Shown: one piece after another, positions 53,559-64,000 of the stretch
Layout: the number at the start of each line of letters is the position of its first letter
How positions within the stretch are numbered: position 1 is the stretch's first letter
NCBI RefSeq assembly: GCF_032362555.1
Contig: NC_083519.1
Span: forward strand, 3,241,501-3,305,500
Reading direction: 5' to 3'
Source of the DNA: Amyelois transitella
Lineage: Eukaryota; Arthropoda; Insecta; Lepidoptera; Pyralidae
DNA length: 64,000 nucleotides
Program-made: the position numbers and the translations under genes
The notes under the pieces: model-generated
What the model was told of the DNA's origin: nothing
Seen by the model: the letters and a program-made list of their open reading frames with translations, nothing else
The model's database searches: none

Positions 53559-56500
53559 ATGAAAGGCAAGTACTTACGTGTGTGTGAATGTGATGGTGAA
53601 TACAGTAACTTGTAGAAATAATCTATTTTTAATTATAGATAAAGTTTAAAATAAATATTTTTTTATATTGGTTGTCGTATATAAAAGAGCAAAATAATCA
53701 CTACATATATAAAGCCCCAGTATTTTCTTTCTCTGCATGTATGTGCTAATCTCGGAAAGTTGTGGACGGAATTGGTACCTGCCTAAAATTTTGGAAAGGG
53801 GGTTTTCAAAGAAAGATTTATGTATACTTTTAATGCTACCTGTGCGAAACCACGCGGGTTGCTAGCAGATTATAAATGTAAACAAAAAAATGTATCTCGT
53901 AGCCCAAATTCAATCTACATATTTCATATGTTATATTGTGATGAAATACCAAAAATCCATAAATAGATGATTATCTACATTCTTAGTAAATATTAAATTG
54001 AATTTTGATTAGTATGTAAGTGCGTTCCTAATTATCTCCTTCGTTAACTACTGAACTACTTGAATGCTGCCACTACCAAACCTAGGCGATTTACCAAGGT
54101 TACTGGCTATCCGACTTCTATGCCTATACATACATACATATAGTCACGTCTATATCCCTTGCGGGGTAGACAGGGCCAAATTAAGCGTAAATAATTTATT
54201 TAGCTTATTTTTTCTTAAGTCGCTACTTGACAATTTGCTTTAGCTGATAAAAATTAATAGTATAGTAGCATGAATATTTATTCAATTAAATTACGTAGTG
54301 ATATCAATATTGCAATATTAACAACTAAGCGTTGTGCTTGAGAAATAAAATTTCATTTTTTTTTTAATTAATGACATTTTCTAATCATTTCCATATTTAA
54401 ATAATTCAAACATAAATTTTTAATTTTTTAAGGGTCATATAGGAAATGGTTATGAGATGAGTATATGAAAGGATAAGTTTTATTTAACTTAAAAATAATA
54501 ATAATGGGGTATACAATCCAAAATAATAGCAAGTTGCATAAATATTGTTGTGGCGCCAGGATACCTGTTTTTTTTTATAAATTTATAAATGCTATTATTA
54601 TTTTAATAATATAAATAAATAAAACAAAAATTAGTTTATATATTTTTAATTTGAGTTATATAATGTTCCTCGCTATCCTCATGGAAAAGAGAATTTAGAG
54701 ACTCCTTAGAGAATACTTAATTTATAAATATTTCTTTTTATGTGTATAAATACTTATATAGTCAATTATGCATATCATAATAGAGGTTTCTATTAGGAAA
54801 AAAATGAAGATCGCTGAAATGAAGTTCATAGTAGTAGTAGTTTTCATTTCATTGTAGTTAACTACGAAAATTTATGATTAATTTTATTTCTAGGTATAAC
54901 ACTAACGCTGCTTGCGGCGTTAGCACTCTCAGAGGGTGCCCGCTTAACTTGGAGTGACTGTCTTAACACAGATACTGTAAATATCTTAGTACCACACGAA
55001 AACTGCCATAAATTTTACCAGTGTGATGATGGAAAATTGATCACAAGAAAATGTCCTGCAAAGTTAGTGTTCAATGTAGACGACCAACGATGTGACTGGC
55101 CCTATAACGTTGACTGTCAAAATAGAGTTATTCCTGAAGACAGTTCTGAAGAAGAAGCTGAATCTGGAACCGGTGGAGGAAATAATGACCCTGGTCAGGC
55201 ACCTGAAATCTGCGCTGCTGATGAGTCAGACAGTATCTTAGTAGCCCACGAGTACTGCAACAAATATTATATCTGCAGTGATGGTAAACCTGTTGCTGTT
55301 TCGTGTCCCTCAGGTTTGTTCTTCAATGCTGATATAGATCAATGTGATTGGCCAAAGAACGTGGAATGCGATCGAGAAATTGCACCACAACCACAGCCTG
55401 AAGATTCCGATGAAAACAATAGTGATGAAGTTGAAGTTCCAAAACCAGAACCTCAGCCCGAACCTCAACCAGAACCTCAACCAGATAGCAGTGAAGCAGA
55501 CAATAATGGACCTGTCGGTGGAGGAAATGGCGATCCTAGTCTAGCACCTGAAATTTGTGCTGCTGCAGATTCTGAGGGCACGCTTATCGCTCATGAGTAT
55601 TGTAACAAATTCTATATATGCAATGGAGGCAGACCAGTTGCCCAACAATGCTACCCTGGGCTTTTCTTCAACCCTGACACAGATCAGTGCGACTGGCCTA
55701 GAAACGTAGATTGTGATCGTGAAATCGCGCCTCAACCACAGCCTGAAGATTCCGATGAAAGCAATAGTGATGAAGTTGTAGTCCCTGAGCCAGAACCACA
55801 GCCCGAACCTCAACCAGAACCTCTACCAGATAGCAGTGAAGAAGACAATAATGGACCTGTCGGTGGAGGAAATGGCGATCCTAGTCTAGCACCTGAAATT
55901 TGTGCTGCTGCAGATTCTGAGGGAACACTTATCGCTCATGAGTATTGCAATAAATTCTATATATGCAATGGAGGCCGACCAGTTGCCCAACAATGCTCCC
56001 CTGGGCTTTTCTTCAACCCTAACACAGATCAGTGCGACTGGCCTAGAAACGTAGATTGTGATCGTGAAATCGCGCCTCAACCACAGCCTGAAGATTCCGA
56101 TGAAAGCAATAGTGATGAAGTTGTAGTCCCTGAGCCAGAACCACAGCCAGAACCTCAACCAGAACCTCAACCAGATAGCAGTGAAGAAGACAATAATGGA
56201 CCTGTCGGTGGAGGAAATGGCGATCCTAGTCTAGCACCTGAAATTTGTGCTGCTGCAGATTCTGAGGGAACACTTATCGCTCATGAGTATTGCAATAAAT
56301 TCTATATATGCAATGGAGGCCGACCAGTTGCCCAACAATGCTCCCCTGGGCTTTTCTTCAACCCTAACACAGATCAGTGCGACTGGCCTAGAAACGTAGA
56401 TTGTGATCGTGAAATCGCGCCTCAACCACAGCCTGAAGATTCCGATGAAAGCAATAGTAATGAAGTTGTAATCCCTGAGCCAGAACCACAGCCCGAACCT

Positions 56501-59500
56501 CAACCAGAACCTCAACCAGATAGCAGTGAAGAAGACAATAATGGACCTGTCGGTGGAGGAAATGGCGATCCTAGTCTAGCACCTGAAATTTGTGCTGCTG
56601 CAGATTCTGAGGGAACACTTATCGCTCATGAGTATTGCAATAAATTCTATATATGCAATGGAGGCCGACCAGTTGCCCAACAATGCTCTCCTGGGCTTTT
56701 CTTCAACCCTAACACAGATCAGTGCGACTGGCCTAGAAACGTAGATTGTGATCGTGAAATCGCGCCACAACCACAGCCTGAAGATTCCGATGAAAGCAAT
56801 AGTAATGAAGTTGTAGTCCCTGAGCCAGAACCACAGCCAGAACCTCAACCAGAACCTCAACCAGATAGCAGTGAAGAAGACAATAATGGACCTGTCGGTG
56901 GAGGAAATGGCGATCCTAGTCTAGCACCTGAAATTTGTGCTGCTGCAGATTCTGAGGGAACACTTATCGCTCATGAGTATTGCAATAAATTCTATATATG
57001 CAATGGAGGCCGACCAGTTGCCCAACAATGCTCCCCTGGGCTTTTCTTCAACCCTAACACAGATCAGTGCGACTGGCCTAGAAACGTAGATTGTGATCGT
57101 GAAATCGCGCCTCAACCACAGCCTGAAGATTCCGATGAAAGCAATAGTAATGAAGTTGTAGTCCCTGAGCCAGAACCACAGCCCGAACCTCAACCAGAAC
57201 CTCAACCAGATAGCAGTGAAGAAGACAATAATGGACCTGTCGGTGGAGGAAATGGCGATCCTAGTCTAGCACCTGAAATTTGTGCTGCTGCAGATTCCGA
57301 GGGAACACTTATCGCTCATGAGTATTGCAATAAATTCTATATATGCAATGGAGGCAGACCAGTTGCCCAACAATGCTCCCCTGGGCTTTTCTTTAACCCT
57401 AACACAGATCAGTGCGACTGGCCTAGAAACGTAGATTGTGATCGTGAAATCGCGCCACAACCACAGCCTGAAGATTCCGATGAAAGCAATAGTAATGAAG
57501 TTGTAGTCCCTGAGCCAGAACCACAGCCAGAACCTCAACCAGAACCTCAACCAGATAGCAGTGAAGAAGACAATAATGGACCTGTCGGTGGAGGAAATGG
57601 CGATCCTAGTCTAGCACCTGAAATTTGTGCTGCTGCAGATTCTGAGGGAACACTTATCGCTCATGAGTATTGCAATAAATTCTATATATGCAATGGAGGC
57701 CGACCAGTTGCCCAACAATGCTCCCCTGGGCTTTTCTTCAACCCTAACACAGATCAGTGCGACTGGCCTAGAAACGTAGATTGTGATCGTGAAATCGCGC
57801 CTCAACCACAGCCTGAAGATTCCGATGAAAGCAATAGTAATGAAGTTGTAGTCCCTGAGCCAGAACCACAGCCCGAACCTCAACCAGAACCTCAACCAGA
57901 TAGCAGTGAAGAAGACAATAATGGACCTGTCGGTGGAGGAAATGGCGATCCTAGTCTAGCACCTGAAATTTGTGCTGCTGCAGATTCTGAGGGAACACTT
58001 ATCGCTCATGAGTATTGCAATAAATTCTATATTTGCAATGGAGGCCGACCAGTTGCCCAACAATGCTCCCCTGGGCTTTTCTTCAACCCTAACACAGATC
58101 AGTGCGACTGGCCTAGAAACGTAGATTGTGATCGTGAAATCGCGCCACAACCACAGCCTGAAGATTCCGATGAAAGCAATAGTAATGAAGTTGTAGTCCC
58201 TGAGCCAGAACCACAGCCAGAACCTCAACCAGAACCTCAACCAGAACCTCAACCAGATAGCAGTGAAGAAGACAATAATGGACCTGTCGGTGGAGGAAAT
58301 GGCGATCCTAGTCTAGCACCTGAAATTTGTGCTGCTGCAGATTCTGAGGGAACACTTATCGCTCATGAGTATTGCAATAAATTCTATATATGCAATGGAG
58401 GCCGACCAGTTGCCCAACAATGCTCCCCTGGGCTTTTCTTCAACCCTAACACAGATCAGTGCGACTGGCCTAGAAACGTAGATTGTGATCGTGAAATCGC
58501 GCCTCAACCACAGCCTGAAGATTCCGATGAAAGCAATAGTAATGAAGTTGTAGTCCCTGAGCCAGAACCACAGCCCGAACCTCAACCAGAACCTCAACCA
58601 GATAGCAGTGAAGAAGACAATAATGGACCTGTCGGTGGAGGAAATGGCGATCCTAGTCTAGCACCTGAAATTTGTGCTGCTGCAGATTCCGAGGGAACAC
58701 TTATCGCTCATGAGTATTGCAATAAATTCTATATATGCAATGGAGGCAGACCAGTTGCCCAACAATGCTCCCCTGGGCTTTTCTTTAACCCTAACACAGA
58801 TCAGTGCGACTGGCCTAGAAACGTAGATTGTGATCGTGAAATCGCGCCACAACCACAGCCTGAAGATTCCGATGAAAGCAATAGTAATGAAGTTGTAGTC
58901 CCTGAGCCAGAACCACAGCCAGAACCTCAACCAGAACCTCAACCAGAACCTCAACCAGATAGCAGTGAAGAAGACAATAATGGACCTGTCGGTGGAGGAA
59001 ATGGCGATCCTAGTCTAGCACCTGAAATTTGTGCTGCTGCAGATTCTGAGGGAACACTTATCGCTCATGAGTATTGCAATAAATTCTATATATGCAATGG
59101 AGGCCGACCAGTTGCCCAACAATGCTCCCCTGGGCTTTTCTTCAACCCTAACACAGATCAGTGCGACTGGCCTAGAAACGTAGATTGTGATCGTGAAATC
59201 GCGCCTCAACCACAGCCTGAAGATTCCGATGAAAGCAATAGTAATGAAGTTGTAGTCCCTGAGCCAGAACCACAGCCCGAACCTCAACCAGAACCTCAAC
59301 CAGATAGCAGTGAAGAAGACAATAATGGACCTGTCGGTGGAGGAAATGGCGATCCTAGTCTAGCACCTGAAATTTGTGCTGCTGCAGATTCTGAGGGAAC
59401 ACTTATCGCTCATGAGTATTGCAATAAATTCTATATATGCAATGGAGGCCGACCAGTTGCCCAACAATGCTCCCCTGGGCTTTTCTTCAACCCTAACACA

Positions 59501-61831
59501 GATCAGTGCGACTGGCCTAGAAACGTAGATTGTGATCGTGAAATCGCGCCTCAACCACAGCCTGAAGATTCCGATGAAAGCAATAGTAATGAAGTTGTAG
59601 TCCCTGAGCCAGAACCACAGCCCGAACCTCAACCAGAACCTCAACCAGATAGCAGTGAAGAAGACAATAATGGACCTGTCGGTGGAGGAAATGGCGATCC
59701 TAGTCTAGCACCTGAAATTTGTGCTGCTGCAGATTCTGAGGGCACGCTTATCGCTCATGAGTATTGTAACAAATTCTATATATGCAATGGAGGCAGACCA
59801 GTTGCCCAACAATGCTCCCCTGGGCTTTTCTTCAACCCTAACACAGATCAGTGCGACTGGCCTAGAAACGTAGATTGTGATCGTGAAATCGCGCCTCAAC
59901 CACAGCCTGAAGATTCCGATGAAAGCAATAGTAATGAAGTTGTAGTCCCTGAGCCAGAACCACAGCCCGAACCTCAACCAGAACCTCAACCAGATAGCAG
60001 TGAAGAAGACAATAACGGACCTGTCGGTGGAGGAAATGGCGATCCTAGTCTAGCACCTGAAATTTGTGCTGCTGCAGATTCTGAGGGAACACTTATCGCT
60101 CATGAGTATTGCAATAAATTCTATATATGCAATGGAGGCCGACCAGTGGCCCAACAATGCTCCCCTGGGCTTTTCTTTAACCCTAACACAGATCAGTGCG
60201 ACTGGCCTAGAAACGTAGATTGTGATCGTGAAATCGCGCCACAACCACAGCCTGAAGATTCCAATGAAAGCAATAGTAATGAAGTTGTAATCCCTGAGCC
60301 AGAACCACAGCCCGAACCTCAACCAGAACCTCAACCAGATAGCAGTGAAGAAGACAATAATGGACCTGTCGGTGGAGGAAATGGCGATCCTAGTCTAGCA
60401 CCTGAAATTTGTGCTGCTGCAGATTCTGAGGGAACACTTATCGCTCATGAGTATTGCAATAAATTCTATATATGCAATGGAGGCCGACCGGTTGCCCAAC
60501 AATGCTCCCCTGGGCTTTTCTTCAACCCTAACACAGATCAGTGCGACTGGCCTAGAAACGTAGATTGTGATCGTGAAATCGCGCCTCAACCACAGCCTGA
60601 AGATTCCGATGAAAGCAATAGTAATGAAGTTGTAGTCCCTGAGCCAGAACCACAGCCAGAACCTCAACCAGAACCTCAACCAGATAGCAGTGAAGAAGAC
60701 AATAATGGACCTGTCGGTGGAGGAAATGGCGATCCTAGTCTAGCACCTGAAATTTGTGCTGCTGCAGATTCTGAGGGCACGCTTATCGCTCATGAGTATT
60801 GTAACAAATTCTATATATGCAATGGAGGCAGACCAGTTGCCCAACAATGCTCCCCTGGGCTTTTCTTCAACCCTAACACAGATCAGTGCGACTGGCCTAG
60901 AAACGTAGATTGTGATCGTGAAATCGCGCCTCAACCACAGCCTGAAGATTCCGATGAAAGCAATAGTAATGAAGTTGTAGTCCCTGAGCCAGAACCACAG
61001 CCGGAACCTCAGCCGGAACCTCAGCCAGAAGGCGGTGAAGGAGGAAATAATGAACCTTCTGGTAACGGAAATAATGATCCAAATGAAGCTCCCTCTATTT
61101 GCGCTGCCGAGGAATCTGATGGAATCTTAATTGCTCATGAATTTTGCAATAAGTTTTATATTTGCAGGCAGGGGATACCAGTAACCTTGATATGCCCTCT
61201 AGGACTATTTTTCAATGCATATAAAGATCAATGCGACTGGCCTAAAAATGTCAAATGTGACCGAGAAATCGCACCCCAACCCGAAACTTCAAACGAAAAT
61301 AATGATAATTTGATCATAATTCCTGAGCTTGATTTAAACCCGCTACCGCAACCAGACGATGGACACGATGATCCGAGTCAAGTAGCTTCCATCTGTGCCG
61401 CTTCTGAATCAGAGGGAGCTTTGGTGGCTCATGAAAACTGCAATCAATTTTATATTTGTATTCAAGGCAATCCTCTAACTTTAATATGCCCTAACGATCT
61501 TTTATTCAATCCTTCCACTAAGCAGTGTGACTGGCCTGAGAAAGTAAACTGTGCAGGTGGCATTGCAGCCCGACCTGAAAGCAATGATAATAATCCAGAG
61601 GATGTGAAGGATGGCAATAGTGATCCTACTGCTGCTCCTTCGATCTGTGCCGCTGATAATTCCGATGGTATTCTAGTCGCTCACGAAAATTGCAACCAGT
61701 TCTATGTATGTTCTAATGGTATTCCAGTTGCTCTTACATGTCCCCTAGATCTGATGTACAATCCTGGTTCCGAGCAGTGTGACTGGTCCGATGAAGTAGA
61801 CTGCGGAAATAGAATTAAGGATTTATATTAG
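53559..61831 (+). CDS. Secreted protein with 21 CBM14 chitin-binding domains (peritrophin-like)
   Basis: Two coding exons: 53559-53565 (ATGAAAG) and 54894-61831, joined across a 1,328-nt GC-AG intron (AAAG|GCAAGT). The product is 2,314 residues. A signal peptide (MKGITLTLLAALALSEGA) is followed by 21 six-cysteine CBM14/ChtBD2 domains. Domains 3-18 share spacing CX14CX5CX9CX12CX7C and are almost identical; domains 1-2 and 19-21 are diverged. Linkers are acidic and Pro-rich (PEPQPEPQPEPQP, DSSEEDNNGPVGGGNGDP), not Thr-rich mucin type. CBM14 proteins bind chitin in the peritrophic matrix, cuticle or egg; the tissue is unknown here. Poly(A) signal AATAAA is at 61905. The copy number could be affected by assembly. 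A paralogue follows 1.1 kb downstream. Confidence 0.92.
54128..54180 (-). repeat. Short retroposon family A, 3' end fragment
   Basis: TACATACATACATATAGTCACG and CTTGCGGGGTAGACAGGGCC in the first intron of the chitin-binding gene. Confidence 0.65.
55541..61028 (+). repeat. Sixteen tandem 345/357-bp coding units
   Basis: Unit starts: 55541, 55886, 56231, 56576, 56921, 57266, 57611, 57956, 58313, 58658, 59015, 59360, 59705, 60050, 60395, 60740. Each encodes one CBM14 domain plus linker (115 residues; 119 in the units starting 57956 and 58658, which carry one extra PEPQ). Diagnostic variants alternate between neighbours over much of the array, giving a higher-order repeat. Conserved minus-strand frames in every unit are side effects of the repeat. 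Confidence 0.95.
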
Positions 61832-61904
61832 ATGTATATTACCGGATAGACAAAAAAAAATATTTAAATAATTAACAAATATGCGAACTTTTTATTTATA
61901 CTGC

Positions 61905-61910
61905 AATAAA
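61905..61910 (+). terminator. Polyadenylation signal of the 21-domain gene
   Basis: AATAAA 74 nt after the stop codon, in an AT-rich 3' UTR. Confidence 0.7.
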
Positions 61911-62882
61911 TGATTAAATTGTAACCTTATGACTTGTTATTTTTAAATAACTAGCAGAAATGGTGTTCTTTCTGTGCATAAAATTATTTATGTGATATGA
62001 TTTTGTATATAGCAATAATAGATTTTTTCATTCGAGAAAAAAACCTGTACACGTATATATGTAATTAAAACATATATTTCTCTTTATACTCAAGTTTTAT
62101 TATTTTAAAAGTCTCGAGCACATTTGGGATACTGAATTGGTGTATACAATGTCATACTGTAACTTTGAGACTTGTTATTACCATATAACGAGTAAAAAGG
62201 CTATGTTTACATACTAATTTATGATATTATTGGCAATTCAATGTATTAACCACAATAAAACTTTATATTCCATAATAAATATGGTTTTCTTTTAAAATGA
62301 AGGATAACATTATTTTAAAAGTACAGTAGACTTCAAAATGGATTATTCGAAATAATACAAGACTGTAGAAGTGATAGGTACTGGTAAACAAAGCGTCGCA
62401 ACTAATGGTAAACGACACCATTAGTCACCACTAAATTTTTGTTTTGCATCTTAATTGTTAAACAGCTTTACAACTTTACTTTACTTTGTTTTTAGTATCT
62501 GCGTTGTATGACACTGACACATGTTTTCTTTAGTTTCAAATACAGTATATAGCATTTCTATTGTCTTATATTATTGCAATAGAAATCTGCTCATCTTAGT
62601 TTCGGAACGACTTAAGCTGATACACATAATAAAGACTAATGATGATGCACATTTTAAAGATTAAATAGATTTATATTTTATACCTATTTTTTCTATTTAT
62701 TTAACATTTATTACTCACCATTGATTTCGATTTTATTCATTACTGACTTCAAAGACGCCGCTAGCCGGAAACAGGTTGATAAATAATCAAATCTTAACAA
62801 GAATCAAACAGATAATCTTAATTGGGGTTCTAAGTAATTTACAAAATAATTACATTAATATGTCCTGTACTTAAAAATATAC
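61911..62882. other. Spacer between the two chitin-binding paralogues
   Basis: AT-rich, no open frame or repeat recognised. Confidence 0.6.
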
Positions 62883-62917
62883 TATAAATGAATGCAATTT
62901 AATTTTCTTCAGTCAGT
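62883..62917 (+). promoter_or_regulatory. Core promoter of the second chitin-binding gene
   Basis: TATAAA at 62883-62888 and TCAGT at 62913-62917, about 32 bp apart. The start-site sequence TCAGTTGTAGAGCAA closely matches that of the upstream paralogue. Confidence 0.75.
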
Positions 62918-62953
62918 TGTAGAGCAACGTTGGAGGTAAATCAGACTTCCGAT

Positions 62954-64000
62954 ATGAAAGGCAAGTGTCAGATAATTCTTCTTAAAATTTAAGAACTTCC
63001 TCAAAACAAGCTTAAAGGAGTTGGATAATTATCACCTTCCAAATAATGTATCTTTACAAAAATCGCTAATGTTCTTAATATTGCTTGACAATTGCTTGTC
63101 TCAGGGTCATGTGCATTATTAAAGAAGCAATGAAAAATTTACTACCTTCTTACTAATTTTCGCATTAGGAAACATACTAATAACCTTTTTTTTGTCTTGG
63201 CTTTTGCAACGACGGTGATCTTATCCAACAACGGTGAAAAATAACATTTGCATTCCATAAATAAGAAACTCACTGATAACCCTAGATTCGGCTCATATGA
63301 CTTTTGTTTACAGGTATAGGAGTGTTACTGCTTTTTGCAGTAACTTTCTGTGAAGGTGCGGTGACGAGTCGAAAAGAATGTTCAACTGATACCCAATTGA
63401 TTCCTCATGAAAATTGTAATCAATATTATCATTGCGTCCATGGTCTTCTCATAGTTCGTAATTGCTCTGCTAATCTTTATTTTAATCCGGAGACTGAAAA
63501 GTGTGACTGGCCTATAAATGTTGATTGTGACAATTATGAAGATAACGATGCAGACGATTGCAGCTCAGGTAAAGCTGAAGGACAATTTTTAGTTCACGAA
63601 AACTGTAACCAGTACTACAGATGCGTTCATGGAAACTTAATTGAATATACTTGTAACCCGGGTCTGGAATTCAATTTTGAAACTCTACAATGCGATTGGT
63701 CTCATAATGTCAATTGTGATGAAGTAACTCCAACACCTGATGATATAACTTCAGTAACAGAAACAGATATACCTGATGTGGAAATAACTACACCTACGGA
63801 TAATTGCGAAAAAGATCTAGAAGAGTGTAGTAAAGAAAAGGAGAGTAATGAAGAAAGTAGCATTGAAAATGTTAGCAATAAAAGTGCCAGTAATGAAAAT
63901 GATACAAAAGAAGTTGACAGCAACGAAGATGAGAGTCAAGAAAACAGTAGTGAAGACTCCAGTATTGAATCTAAAAGTAGTGAAGAGGCCAGTAAAGAAG
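62954..64000 (+). CDS. Secreted CBM14 chitin-binding protein, paralogue, 3' end outside window
   Basis: Exon 1 is 62954-62960 (ATGAAAG), followed by a 353-nt GC-AG intron (AAAG|GCAAGT); exon 2 starts at 63314 and runs off the edge. About 231 residues are visible. They comprise a signal peptide (MKGIGVLLLFAVTFCEGA), two CBM14 domains (C...PHENCNQYYHC...CDWPINVDC and a second ending CDWSHNVNC), then a Ser/Glu/Asn-rich acidic tail (SNEESSIENVSNKSASNEND) still open at 64000. The exon layout, donor type and promoter match the upstream gene, so the two arose by tandem duplication. More CBM14 domains may follow outside. Confidence 0.9.

Noticed and set aside
55541-60934. Repeated minus-strand ORFs of 90-98 codons inside each chitin-binding unit
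   Set aside because: They are opposite-strand shadows of the PEPQ linker and CBM14 repeat. The plus-strand frame has a signal peptide, conserved cysteines and splice support.
55541-61028. CRISPR-like regular tandem repeat
   Set aside because: Units are 345-357 bp coding repeats of CBM14 domains in a eukaryotic gene, not short repeats with unique spacers.

Overview
The window is nuclear DNA of a moth or butterfly (Lepidoptera), possibly a noctuoid. The evidence is AT-rich intron/exon genes, insect-type initiators (TCAGT), a lepidopteran FKBP46 gene, a baculovirus-F-like errantivirus and many copies of short retroposons with TATG tails. The species call is inference.

Layout. 1-14.9 kb: a minus-strand USP3-like deubiquitinase, seven exons visible, C-terminus beyond position 1. 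Its largest intron carries a complete, apparently very young Ty3/gypsy errantivirus (1127-8704: identical-looking LTRs, gag, pol, env, 4-bp target duplication) in the opposite orientation. 16.1-17.5 kb: RpS17 (minus, three exons). 20.2-26.5 kb: FKBP46/FKBP39 nuclear immunophilin (plus, nine exons, a 10-nt start exon). 27.9-28.2 kb: a UPF0729/C18orf32 small membrane protein (minus). 31.0-32.6 kb: an AF9/ENL-like YEATS-domain protein (minus). 33.7-36.5 kb: a pogo/Tigger-type DNA transposon with a PHD-finger tail split off by one frameshift. 36.7-40.3 kb: a nested tandem duplication without recognisable genes. 40.3-53.4 kb: mostly repeat relics and AT-rich sequence, with one weak candidate first exon near 47.5 kb. 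53.5-64.0 kb: two tandem plus-strand secreted chitin-binding genes. The first is an unusually long 21-domain CBM14 protein with sixteen near-identical 345/357-bp units. The second runs off the right edge.

The genes form no operon-like pathway. Housekeeping genes (ribosome, chaperone/prolyl isomerase, chromatin reader, deubiquitinase) occupy the left half and an extracellular-matrix gene cluster the right edge. The most notable structures are: the higher-order repeat architecture of the CBM14 gene; the shared 7-nt start exon, GC-AG intron and core promoter of the two chitin-binding paralogues; the errantivirus env ORF, which has no ATG of its own and appears to need splicing to a leader AUG; the YEATS protein whose aromatic acyl-lysine cage looks degenerate; and an inverted duplication of the FKBP46 start exon.

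Exon boundaries were read by eye from splice signals and reading-frame continuity. No alignment or database search was run.
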